NCBI GenBank assembly: GCA_963812915.1
Contig: CAWEXB010000005.1
Location: 62,001-126,000, forward strand
Reading direction: 5' to 3'
DNA from: JACVRW01 sp963812915
Lineage (GTDB): Bacteria > Actinomycetota > Thermoleophilia > Solirubrobacterales > Thermoleophilaceae
Length of the DNA stretch: 64,000 bases
In this document: piece after piece, positions 8,571-16,054 of the stretch
Numbering within the stretch: the stretch's first letter is position 1
Layout: every line of letters starts with the position of its first letter
Program-made: the position numbers and the translations under genes
The notes under the pieces: model-generated
What the model saw: only the letters and a program-made list of their open reading frames with translations
Told to the model about the DNA's origin: nothing
The model's database searches: none

Positions 8571-8602
8571 CCGAAGGCGCCCGGCGGAGTTGATACGGCC
8601 GG

Positions 8603-8623
8603 GGCCCCGCGAGGGGCCGTTTT
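8603..8623 (+). terminator. Probable intrinsic terminator before ino1
   Basis: GGCCCC (8603-8608), loop GCGA, GGGGCC (8613-8618), then G and TTTT (8620-8623). A six-pair all-GC stem with a short T run follows the phosphatidyltransferase stop by 32 bp and ends just before the ino1 ribosome site. It may end the upstream operon, or attenuate read-through into ino1. Confidence 0.6.
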
Positions 8624-8642
8624 CATGCCGACAGGAGGCTCT

Positions 8643-9815
8643 GTGACCGAATCTGCACTCTCGACCAACGGCGGCTCGCGATACCAGTCCGAGAAGGTGC
8701 GCGTGGCCCTCGTGGGCGTGGGGAACTGCGCCTCGGCCTTCGTGCAGGGGGTCGAGTACTACAAGGACGCCAACCCGGCGGAGTCCGTTCCCGGACTGAT
8801 GCACGTAGACCTCGGCGGCTATCACGTCGGCGACATCGAGTTCACCGCCGCTTTCGACATCGACGTCGAGAAGGTGGGCAAGGACCTCTCCGAGGCGATC
8901 TGGTCCGGCCAGAACAACACGATCAAGTTCGCCGACGTGCCGAAGCTCGACGTTCCGGTCTGGCGTGGCATGACGCACGACGGGCTCGGCAAGTACCTCA
9001 AGGAGAGGATCACGAAGGCGCCCGGCGAGACGGACGACATCGTCCAGATCCTCAAGGACACCAGGACCGACGTTGTCGTGTCCTTCCTCCCGGTCGGCTC
9101 AGAGCAGGCGACCAAGTGGTACGTGGAGCAGGTACTCGAGGCCGGCTGCGGCTTCGTCAACTGCATCCCCGTGTTCATCGCCAAGGAGAGCTACTGGGGA
9201 CGGCGTTTCAGGAAGGCCGGCCTACCGATCGTCGGCGACGACATCAAGTCCCAGGTCGGCGCGACGATCACCCACCGCATGCTGGCCCGCCTCTTCCACG
9301 AGCGCGGCGTAATGCTCAAGCGAACCTCGCAGCTCAACGTCGGCGGCAACATGGACTTCTACAACATGCTCGAGCGGGAGCGGCTCGAGTCGAAGAAGAT
9401 CTCGAAGACGAACGCCGTCACCTCGATCATGGGTCACGTCCTGCCCGAGGACGACGTCTACATCGGTCCCTCCGACTACGTGCCGTGGCTCACCGACCGC
9501 AAGTGGGCGCACATCAGGCTCGAGGGCGAGGCCTTCGGCGACGTGCCGCTCGCGCTTGAGGCCAAGCTCGAGGTGTGGGACTCGCCGAACTCGGCCGGCA
9601 TCGTCACCGACGCCGTGCGCTGCTGCAAGCTGGCGCTGAACCGCGGCGTCGGAGGTCCGCTGGTGGGACCGAGCGCCTACCTCATGAAGTCGCCGCCGGA
9701 GCAGCACCCAGACCCCGTCGCACGCGACCTGATCGAGGAGTTCATCGCCGAATACGGCGGCGCGCCGAAGCTGCCGGACAAGCCGAAGCTGCGCGCGGCG
9801 ACGATCGACGACTAG
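8643..9815 (+). CDS. ino1: Inositol-3-phosphate synthase
   Basis: 390 residues from the GTG at 8643. Converts glucose 6-phosphate to L-myo-inositol 3-phosphate with bound NAD. The N-terminal Rossmann loop is VALVGVGNCASAFVQG, and the body carries VVVSFLPVGSEQATKW, NCIPVFIA, GDDIKSQVGATITHR and LNVGGNMDFYNML, all typical of actinobacterial Ino1. Length matches the short bacterial type (about 360-390). I prefer the GTG because AGGAGG (8633-8638) lies 4 bases before it; the ATG at 8625 sits immediately after the terminator hairpin. The product is the head-group precursor for the phosphatidyltransferase upstream and can also feed mycothiol-type thiols. Confidence 0.97.
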   Translation: MTESALSTNGGSRYQSEKVRVALVGVGNCASAFVQGVEYYKDANPAESVPGLMHVDLGGYHVGDIEFTAAFDIDVEKVGKDLSEAIWSGQNNTIKFADVPKLDVPVWRGMTHDGLGKYLKERITKAPGETDDIVQILKDTRTDVVVSFLPVGSEQATKWYVEQVLEAGCGFVNCIPVFIAKESYWGRRFRKAGLPIVGDDIKSQVGATITHRMLARLFHERGVMLKRTSQLNVGGNMDFYNMLERERLESKKISKTNAVTSIMGHVLPEDDVYIGPSDYVPWLTDRKWAHIRLEGEAFGDVPLALEAKLEVWDSPNSAGIVTDAVRCCKLALNRGVGGPLVGPSAYLMKSPPEQHPDPVARDLIEEFIAEYGGAPKLPDKPKLRAATIDD

Positions 9816-9839
9816 GCCGGACCCCGCTGGGCCGGGGCG

Positions 9840-10742
9840 CTACAGCTCGTCGGGCGCCCTCAGCACCTCCTCGCGGCTGTAGTGACCGACCACGTCGAAC
9901 TCGCGCTTCGCGTGCAGCCCGTGGCGAAGGTCACAGTCGGCCACGACCATGCCCTCCTCGCCGTAGAGCGGCCCGGAAACCACCTCCCCGCTTGGCGCCA
10001 CGATCGCCGCTCCGCCGCTCCCGAACACCTCCCTGTCCGGAAGCTGCACGGGAAAGTCATCCGGGAACGCCGAGCGGGGGATGTACTGGGGTGCGGAGAC
10101 GACGTACGCGCCCGACTCGATTGCTATGTGCCGCATGCTCGCGAGCCAGGCGTCGGAATCGTCCGCCGTCGGCGCGACCCAGATCTGGGGTCCGCCCTGG
10201 TACACCGCCCAGCGCGCGAGCGGCATCCGGTTCTCCCAGCAGATCAGGCCGCCGATGCGCCCGACCGGCGTCTCGGCCACCCGCAGGTCATCGCCCGCCC
10301 CGATGCCGTGGAAGAGCCGCTCGTGGTGCGTGGGCATCAGCTTGCGGTGCTTCGAGATCAGGCCCTCGGGGCCGATCAGGAGCAGCGCGTTGTAGAGCGT
10401 GCCCGGCCTATCGGACTCACGCTCGTTCACTCCGATGGCGCAATGCAGCTCATGCTGCCGGCACGCGTCCGACAGCCGGTCGACGAGCGGACCGGGCACG
10501 TCGACCGAGCTTGCCCACATGCGTTCCCAGAGCTCGTCGAAGCCGTTGAAGCCCGAAGCCTGGCGGGCCCAAACGTTCGACGGATACAGCGACACGAACG
10601 TCTCTGGTAACACGGCAAGCTGGATGCCCTTCGCGGCGGCCTCGCCGAGAAGACGCACCGTCTTCCGGATGGTCGCCTCGGCGTCGAGGACCACAGGAGT
10701 GGCCTGCACGGCCGCCACGCGCACGGTCGGGAAGTCCGTCAT
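9840..10742 (-). CDS. Nitrilase-family carbon-nitrogen hydrolase
   Basis: 300 residues with the complete catalytic set: Glu47 (VLPETFVSLYPS), Lys134 (SKHRKLMPTHHER) and Cys168 (GLICWENRMPLARW). The CWENRMP and HRKLMPTHHER forms match true nitrilases (nitrile to acid plus ammonia) better than amidases or ureidopropionases. Other family landmarks are GSGGAAIVAPSGEVV and the start VRVAAVQATPVVLD. Cytoplasmic, spiral oligomer in known relatives. It converges with ino1 (24 bp between ends) and diverges from the glycosyltransferase-PHP gene at 10769, only 26 bp away. Natural substrate unknown. Confidence 0.93.
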   Translation of the reverse strand: MTDFPTVRVAAVQATPVVLDAEATIRKTVRLLGEAAAKGIQLAVLPETFVSLYPSNVWARQASGFNGFDELWERMWASSVDVPGPLVDRLSDACRQHELHCAIGVNERESDRPGTLYNALLLIGPEGLISKHRKLMPTHHERLFHGIGAGDDLRVAETPVGRIGGLICWENRMPLARWAVYQGGPQIWVAPTADDSDAWLASMRHIAIESGAYVVSAPQYIPRSAFPDDFPVQLPDREVFGSGGAAIVAPSGEVVSGPLYGEEGMVVADCDLRHGLHAKREFDVVGHYSREEVLRAPDEL

Positions 10743-10768
10743 TCCGGTGCGATCGTATCCTGCCCGAG

Positions 10769-12625
10769 GTGTCCTTCTCGATCGCGCAGGTGACGCCCTG
10801 GCCGTGGGAGCACCCCCACGAGGTCAACCTCTTCGTCGAGCGCCTCTCTGACGAGCTGTGCCGCAGGGGCCACCGTGTTCTCGTGGTTGCGCCGTCGGAC
10901 TCGCGCGAGCTGGTGCGCGAGGGCCGTGCCAAGATCAAGGCGCTGCGCTCGGATCCCGACGCCGTGTTCGCGGAGCCTGGCTGCGCGTCGGTGATAGCGG
11001 TGGGGCAGAGCCTGCCTTTCCGCCGCGGCGGTTCGGTCTCGCTGCCGCTGGACGTGTCGCGCACGCTCGAGGACCTGCTCGGGCGCACCGAGCTCGACTT
11101 CGTCCACGTCCACGAGCCGTTTGCGCCGTCGGCGTCGTCTGCCGCCCTCCGCCACTCGCGCGCTCTGAACGTGGGCACCTTCCACTCCACGATCGAGCGC
11201 TTCGTCTCGACGCAGGTGGCGCGCAGGATGGTCGAGCTTCTGTTCGGCCGCCTCGACGGTCGCACCGCCAGCTTCGCCGCGACGCGCGATCTCGTCGAGC
11301 GCTACTTCCCCGGCGACTACGAGGTGATCCTTCCGGGCGCCGATCTGCTCCACCGCCCGGCGAGTGGCGGCGGCTCCCCCGAGATCGTCTTCTCGGCCGA
11401 GGAGGAGCGCGGAGCGATGCGGCTGTTCCTGAGGGCGCTGCGCCGGCTGCCGACCGGTCTCGACTGGCGCGCCACCATCTGGCTTCGCGACCCCGCCTTG
11501 GCGCCCACGGGCACCCTCCCGCGGCGGATGCGCGACCGCGTGACCCTCGCCGGCCCGGTCGACGGCTCCGAGGCGCAGCACCTCGCGCGCGCCCGAATCG
11601 CGGTGGCGGCCTCGGCGGGAGCGGCGCCGGCGCCGCAGCTCGTCCTGCGGGCGCTGGCCGGCGGGGCGGTGCCCGTGGTGTCCCGACTGCCCCAGTACGA
11701 GGAGGCCGTGCGCGACGGAGAGCTCGGACCGCTGTTCGAGCCGCGCGACGCGCTCACGCTCGCGGCCCAGCTCGAACGCCTGCTCGCCGAGCCCGCCCTG
11801 GTGGAGGAGTACAAGCGCCGGATCGAGCTCGCGCACCCGGCAATCCAGTGGTCGCGCGCGGCGGATGAGTTCGAGGCGCTGTACGACCGGATCGCGGCCC
11901 GCAGACACGCGCCGAACGGTCGCGAGCACGTGCGAAAGCGTCTTCTCGAGCGCGACTTCATACACGTCGACCTGCACATGCACACCGACCACTCGCCCGA
12001 CTGCGCCACTCCGGTGGACACGCTGCTCGACACGGCCAAGCGCGTGGGACTCGGGGCGATCGCGGTCACCGACCACAACGAGATCTCCGGCGCGCTCGAG
12101 GCACGCTCGCGGGCGGACGGGATCAAGGTGATAGTCGCGGAGGAGGTGAAGACCGCCGACCAGGGCGAGGTGATCGGGCTCTTCATCGAGGAGAAGATCC
12201 CGCGCGGCCTGACGCTTCAGGAGACGATCTCGGAGATCAGGCGCCAGGGCGGGCTCGTGTACGTGCCCCACCCGTTCGATCGTATGCACGCGGTGCCCGA
12301 CTACGAGCACCTGCTCGAGGTCGTCGAGGACATCGACGCGATCGAGGTCTTCAACCCTCGCGTCGCATTCTCGGCGTTCAACGAGGAGGCCGCGCGCTTC
12401 GCCGCGAAGTACCGGATCGTGGCCGGAGCGGGCTCGGACAGCCACGTGGCGCAGGGGCTCGGCTCGGTCAAGATCCGCATGCGCGACTTCGACGGGCCGG
12501 AGGAGTTCCTCGAATCCCTGCGCGACGCGGACATCGTTCGCAAGCGACAGTCGCTGCTCTACGTGCAGGCTCTCAAGTTCATCCAGACGCGCGGCCCCGC
12601 GAAGCGTCGCGCGAGCAAGAGCTGA
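10769..12625 (+). CDS. GT4-type glycosyltransferase fused to a PHP-domain phosphoesterase
   Basis: 618 residues from a GTG. Residues 1 to about 385 are GT-B/GT4-like: IAQVTPWPWEHPHEVNLFVE at the N-terminus, FVHVHEPFAPSASSAALRHS, VGTFHSTIER, and in the C-lobe RARIAVAASAGAAPAPQLVL. The usual E-x7-E donor site is not clear. Residues from about 398 to the end form a PHP domain with its metal ligands: DLHMHTDHSPD, AVTDHNE, VAEEVKT, YVPHPFD and AGAGSDSHV. PHP enzymes hydrolyse phosphate esters with two or three metals. The next gene overlaps by one base (TGATG at 12623). The fusion suggests synthesis and phosphate removal acting on one glycan or glycolipid; the substrate is unknown. Confidence 0.88.
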   Translation: MSFSIAQVTPWPWEHPHEVNLFVERLSDELCRRGHRVLVVAPSDSRELVREGRAKIKALRSDPDAVFAEPGCASVIAVGQSLPFRRGGSVSLPLDVSRTLEDLLGRTELDFVHVHEPFAPSASSAALRHSRALNVGTFHSTIERFVSTQVARRMVELLFGRLDGRTASFAATRDLVERYFPGDYEVILPGADLLHRPASGGGSPEIVFSAEEERGAMRLFLRALRRLPTGLDWRATIWLRDPALAPTGTLPRRMRDRVTLAGPVDGSEAQHLARARIAVAASAGAAPAPQLVLRALAGGAVPVVSRLPQYEEAVRDGELGPLFEPRDALTLAAQLERLLAEPALVEEYKRRIELAHPAIQWSRAADEFEALYDRIAARRHAPNGREHVRKRLLERDFIHVDLHMHTDHSPDCATPVDTLLDTAKRVGLGAIAVTDHNEISGALEARSRADGIKVIVAEEVKTADQGEVIGLFIEEKIPRGLTLQETISEIRRQGGLVYVPHPFDRMHAVPDYEHLLEVVEDIDAIEVFNPRVAFSAFNEEAARFAAKYRIVAGAGSDSHVAQGLGSVKIRMRDFDGPEEFLESLRDADIVRKRQSLLYVQALKFIQTRGPAKRRASKS

Positions 12626-13278
12626 TGCAGCGGAAAGGACCACACGCCGTCCCGTCCAATAGTTCTGGCCAGGTGCCGGCGACCGATGACGAGATCAAGG
12701 AGAAGTACCTGGAGCGCGCGATCCGCGAGCTGAACCAGCTCACCCGCGCCGTCCAAGAGTGCGACCAGTGCCCCCGCGGCAACCTCATGCCGGTACTCGG
12801 CTCGGGCCACCCGCAGGCGGACATCCTCCTGCTCAAGTTCGCGCCGATGCCCGCCGAGATCGAGGAGGGGGTGGCCTTCTACGGCCGCGCCGGCAGCGCC
12901 CTGATGAAGAGCTTCAAGCGGTTGAGCGTCGATCCGCTCGCCGTCTACGGCACCGTCTTCGTGAAGTGCCCCGTGCCGGACACCGACCTCGCGGCGCCCG
13001 AGTGCCGCGCCCGGGTACTCGACGAGCTGGCGATCGTGCAGCCCCGGATCGTCGTCGTCATGGGCGAGGAGGCGCTCGAGGAGCTGAACGGGCTGGCGGT
13101 GCCCCTCGGCCGCGAGCTGGAGCCCCGGGCCGGAGAGGTACAGCGGCTCACTCCCTCGTGCGAGGCGCTCTACGTGCCGGACATCGACCGCTCCATCGAC
13201 GACGAGCGCGCCAAGCGCGAGTTCTGGCGCGCGTTCCGATCGCTGGGCGACTGGTACGAAGACTTTCCGCCGTACTAG
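12625..13278 (+). CDS. Uracil-DNA glycosylase superfamily protein, family-4-like but with altered active-site motifs
   Basis: 217 residues. Four cysteines occur where family 4 enzymes bind [4Fe-4S]: ECDQC (around residues 47-50), FVKCPVP and PECRARV. The core FYGRAGSALMKSF and IVVVMGEEALEEL also fit the family. The catalytic motif normally written GEAPG-x2-ED reads LKFAPMPAEIEE here, and the C-terminal HPS motif reads TPSCEALYVPD. The fold and cluster look kept, while uracil excision is doubtful. It could be a repurposed DNA- or nucleotide-binding protein. Translationally coupled (TGATG) to the GT-PHP gene. The first 20 residues are poorly conserved in appearance, so the start may be the GTG or ATG slightly downstream. 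Confidence 0.82.
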   Translation: MQRKGPHAVPSNSSGQVPATDDEIKEKYLERAIRELNQLTRAVQECDQCPRGNLMPVLGSGHPQADILLLKFAPMPAEIEEGVAFYGRAGSALMKSFKRLSVDPLAVYGTVFVKCPVPDTDLAAPECRARVLDELAIVQPRIVVVMGEEALEELNGLAVPLGRELEPRAGEVQRLTPSCEALYVPDIDRSIDDERAKREFWRAFRSLGDWYEDFPPY

Positions 13279-13292
13279 GCTTAGGCGTTCCC

Positions 13293-13736
13293 ATGGCGCA
13301 CAAGGCGAGGGTCCTGGTAGTGGCCAACCGCACCGCCGAGTCGCCCGAGTTGCTGGACGGTTTGCGGGCGCGCGCGGTGCAGGGCCCCTGCGAGTTCACG
13401 CTGCTGGTGCCCGCGACCCCGCAGGGGATCGCCTGGGCCGCGGACATGCACGCGGGGAGCGAGGAGGCGGAGGAGCACCGAAAGGCCTTCGTCGACGAGC
13501 TGCGAGCGGAGGGACTCGACATCGGCGTGGCGAAGGTCGGCGATCCCGACCCGCTCGCCGCGGTATCTGACGAGTGCAACTTCAACGAGTACGACGAGAT
13601 CATCGTCTCCACGTTGCCGCTCAAGCTCTCGAAGTGGCTCCGCGTCGACCTTCCGCGTAAGGTCAAGGCGGCCACCGGCCTCCCGGTGACTCACGTGATC
13701 GGAAGCGAGGAGAAGGCTCGGACGCGATGGACCTAG
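13293..13736 (+). CDS. UspA-like universal-stress-fold protein
   Basis: 147 residues starting MAHKARVLVVANRTAESPEL. The first strand VLVVANRT, the helix rich in Ala and Glu, DEIIVSTLPLKLSKW and the last strand LPVTHVIG give the alternating alpha/beta layout of UspA-type nucleotide-binding proteins. The typical ATP-binding G-x2-G-x9-GS is not clearly present, so nucleotide binding is unproven. Role likely in stress response or unknown. It lies 14 bp after the UDG-like gene and its last codons overlap the start of the small zinc-ribbon gene (ATG at 13727). Confidence 0.75.
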   Translation: MAHKARVLVVANRTAESPELLDGLRARAVQGPCEFTLLVPATPQGIAWAADMHAGSEEAEEHRKAFVDELRAEGLDIGVAKVGDPDPLAAVSDECNFNEYDEIIVSTLPLKLSKWLRVDLPRKVKAATGLPVTHVIGSEEKARTRWT

Positions 13737-13906
13737 AAGAGAACGAGGCGGTCGATCCGGTGATCGAGCGCAGGTGTGCGGAGTGCGGTACGCCGCTGAC
13801 AAAGCGGGAGATCCAGACGTCGCTCGAGACCGGCGGTCCGTTCATGTGCACCGTCCACGCCAACGAAGAGGTGGCGCTCGACGAGGACGTCGAGCCGGGG
13901 GGTTAG
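13727..13906 (+). CDS. Small zinc-ribbon-like protein (59 residues)
   Basis: A 59-codon gene inside the tail of the UspA-like gene (10-base overlap) and convergent with rlmD. The protein starts MDLEENEAVDPVIERRC and has Cys17-x2-Cys20 (CAEC) and Cys41-x2-His44 (CTVH), a spacing suited to one zinc ion. The rest is acidic and short. Codon third positions are mostly G or C, as in real genes here. Its TAG (13904-13906) overlaps the TAA of rlmD (13903-13905 on the other strand). No function is known to me; small zinc proteins of this shape often bind nucleic acid or partner proteins. Confidence 0.7.
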   Translation: MDLEENEAVDPVIERRCAECGTPLTKREIQTSLETGGPFMCTVHANEEVALDEDVEPGG

Positions 13907-15261
13907 CCGCTCCGCTCGAGGAGCGCCACGCACTCGATGTGCGGCGTCTGGGGGAACATGTCGACGGGCCGCACGGTTCGGAGCGCGTAGCCGGCGTCGG
14001 CGAACTGGCGCGCGTTCGGGGCGAGCGTCGTGGGGTTGCAGGACACATAGACGATTCGCTCCGCCTCCGCCTCGAGCACGCGCCTCGCAACCTTGTTCGA
14101 GAGGCCCGCGCGCGGCGGGTCCACCACCACGACGTCGGGCCGCCCGGATCGCTCGAGCAGCGGGCGCATCGCCAGGCGCACGTCGCCGGCGAAGAAGCTG
14201 ACGTTGTCCACGCCGTTCAGGCGGGCGTTCTCGATCGCGTCGGCCACGGCCTGCTCGACCAGCTCGACGCCCCAGACCTCGGCGGAGTCGAGGGCCAGCA
14301 CAAGGGCGATCGTGCCGATGCCGCAGAAGAGGTCGAGCACCCGCTCGCGGCCGGTCAGCCCGGCGAGCTCGACCGCGGAGGCGTAGAGGCGTTCGGCCAT
14401 CTCGGTGTTGGTCTGAAAGAAGGCGTCGGGCGAGATGCGGAAGGTGAGGCCGCAGAGCTCCTCCTCCAGCGCTGGCTCGCCCTTGATGCGCTCGGTCACC
14501 CCCTCGCGCGTGGTCTCCGCCACGCTCGCGGCGCGGGTCCACAGAACCGAGTCGGCCGGGACGGATGCGGCCAGCTCGGCGGCGCGGAACTGGGCGCCCG
14601 GGCTTGTGACCACCCGGGCCTGAAGCCGGCCCGTACGCCGCCCCTCGCGCACGACCAAATTGCGCAGCAGCCCGATCTGGGCGCGGCGATCCCACGCCGA
14701 GAGCCCCTCCTGGCGGCACCAGGCCTTGACCGCCTCGCGCAGCTCGTCGACGCGCTCCGAGGCGAGGATGTCTCGCGACACGTCGTCGATCAGGTCGAAG
14801 CGGCCGCGGCGGTGGAAGCCGAGGACGAGCTCACCGTTCTCGGCTGTGCCGAAGGAGTACTCGACCTTGTTCCGGTAGCGCAGCCGCTGCACGGCGGGCA
14901 CGATCGGCTCGACCGGCGGCCGCTCGAAGCCGCCGAGCCGCTCGAGCGCGTCGCGCACCTGCGACTCCTTCTCCTCGAGCTGGCGCTCGTAGGGCAGCAC
15001 CTGCCACGGCGCTCCGGGGTGCGGCGCGACCGGTTCGACGCGATCGGGGCTCGGATCGAGCAGCTCGACGGGGTCGGCCTCGGCGAAGGAGCGCTTCGAC
15101 TTCGTGATTCGCGCCCTTACGCGGTCGCCCGGGATGGCGTCGCGGACGAAGACGACGTAGCCGTTCGCGCGCGCCACGCCGGCCCCGCCGTGGGCGAGGC
15201 GGTCGATCCGCAGCTCGAGCTCGTCGCCGCGGCGGGGGCGTGTGGCCTGGGCGCGTTCCAC
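13903..15261 (-). CDS. TrmA/RlmD-family rRNA or tRNA (uracil-5-)-methyltransferase
   Basis: 452 residues from a GTG at 15261. An N-terminal TRAM domain (residues 10-70, RIDRLAHGGAGVARANGYVV) is followed by an insert and a C-terminal SAM-dependent domain with LDLFCGIGT (SAM loop), VDPPRAGL and YVSCNPTTLA, whose Cys is the catalytic nucleophile, plus the terminal PQTPHIECV motif. It methylates C5 of a specific uridine in RNA. E. coli RlmD also holds a [4Fe-4S] cluster with C-x5-C-x2-C after the TRAM domain; here the corresponding stretch APHPGAPWQVLPYE has no Cys, so the cluster is absent. Target (23S or tRNA) cannot be fixed. Confidence 0.92.
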   Translation of the reverse strand: MERAQATRPRRGDELELRIDRLAHGGAGVARANGYVVFVRDAIPGDRVRARITKSKRSFAEADPVELLDPSPDRVEPVAPHPGAPWQVLPYERQLEEKESQVRDALERLGGFERPPVEPIVPAVQRLRYRNKVEYSFGTAENGELVLGFHRRGRFDLIDDVSRDILASERVDELREAVKAWCRQEGLSAWDRRAQIGLLRNLVVREGRRTGRLQARVVTSPGAQFRAAELAASVPADSVLWTRAASVAETTREGVTERIKGEPALEEELCGLTFRISPDAFFQTNTEMAERLYASAVELAGLTGRERVLDLFCGIGTIALVLALDSAEVWGVELVEQAVADAIENARLNGVDNVSFFAGDVRLAMRPLLERSGRPDVVVVDPPRAGLSNKVARRVLEAEAERIVYVSCNPTTLAPNARQFADAGYALRTVRPVDMFPQTPHIECVALLERSG

Positions 15262-15284
15262 CGCGCCCTATGCTCGCACGCGCG

Positions 15285-15995
15285 CTACTTCAGCTTGGCT
15301 TCGATCCCGTTCAGGATGGTCTTGCGATTGCCGTGGCGACGCTCGTAGTCCCGCACCTTGCGCAGCTCGGCGGGCTTCAGGTCGGGCAGGCGCCGCCGGA
15401 CCTCCATCGCGGTCAGATCGTCGTAGCTCAGGATCGGGAAGTTGGGGCCGACGCCCGCGGCGCGACGCGCGCGATCGGCGGTGGCGAGCGCCGGGTCGGC
15501 GGCGCGCACCGCGCGGCGTCTCGCCCCGGAAGCCTGCTTGCGCACGCCCTTCGCAGCCTCCTTGGCGGGTCGGGCCACGCCGGCGCTGAGCAGCCCCTCG
15601 AGGTCCTTCAAAACGTCGTTGGTCTCCTTGCGTCCTCGCTTCAGGAGGTGCGAGCCGATGCCCTGCGCGTCCTTCGTCGTGATGGCGCCCCGCTCCACGG
15701 CTTCACCGAGAACCTCCTCGATGCGCTCGCGGGTAATCATCACCATGTCCCTCGGGCGGATCAGGTTCTTGTGCAGTGCCTCGCGGAACTCGGCGACGGT
15801 CTTCGCCTCGACGCCCGCGCGGCGGGCGGGCTTCGCGGCGGCCTTGGCGGTGCCACTGGCGGGCTTGCGCGCCCTCTGCTGCCGGCCACGCGCCTGGCCG
15901 CCCTTCTTCGCGGCGGCGGTGCGCTTGGTGGAGCTCGCTCGACCGCGGGGCGTGCTCGCTCCGCTCGAGCTCCTGCTTGTACCCCGCGTTGCCAT
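15285..15995 (-). CDS. Basic phasin/histone-like protein with C-terminal helical repeat
   Basis: 236 residues. Residues 1-60 are a Lys/Arg/Ala/Ser-rich tail (KRTAAAKKGGQARGRQQRAR). Residues about 62-130 form a helical region, FREALHKNLIRPRDMVMITR and EVLGEAVERGAITTKDAQGI, resembling phasin-type granule-associated proteins. After a second basic stretch, the last 50 residues (FPILSYDDLTAMEVRRRLPD, ELRKVRDYERRHGNRKTILN) form a compact helical motif seen in some actinobacterial phasin and DNA-associated proteins. It may coat storage granules, bind DNA, or link both; I cannot decide. Same strand as rlmD, 23 bp upstream of it. Confidence 0.78.
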   Translation of the reverse strand: MATRGTSRSSSGASTPRGRASSTKRTAAAKKGGQARGRQQRARKPASGTAKAAAKPARRAGVEAKTVAEFREALHKNLIRPRDMVMITRERIEEVLGEAVERGAITTKDAQGIGSHLLKRGRKETNDVLKDLEGLLSAGVARPAKEAAKGVRKQASGARRRAVRAADPALATADRARRAAGVGPNFPILSYDDLTAMEVRRRLPDLKPAELRKVRDYERRHGNRKTILNGIEAKLK

Positions 15996-16054
15996 CGCTC
16001 ATCCTCCTCTGCCGCGAACCGTTCCCTTGAAGCGTTCCCCAGACTCGAAATATC

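Noticed and set aside
9822..9837. CCCCG-CTGGGC-CGGGG hairpin between ino1 and the nitrilase gene
   Set aside because: Only five pairs and no T run on either strand; too weak to call a terminator in such GC-rich DNA.
10739..12643. 634-codon minus-strand frame opposite the GT-PHP gene
   Set aside because: The plus strand carries clear glycosyltransferase and PHP motifs; the minus frame is a low-complexity Arg/His/Leu shadow.
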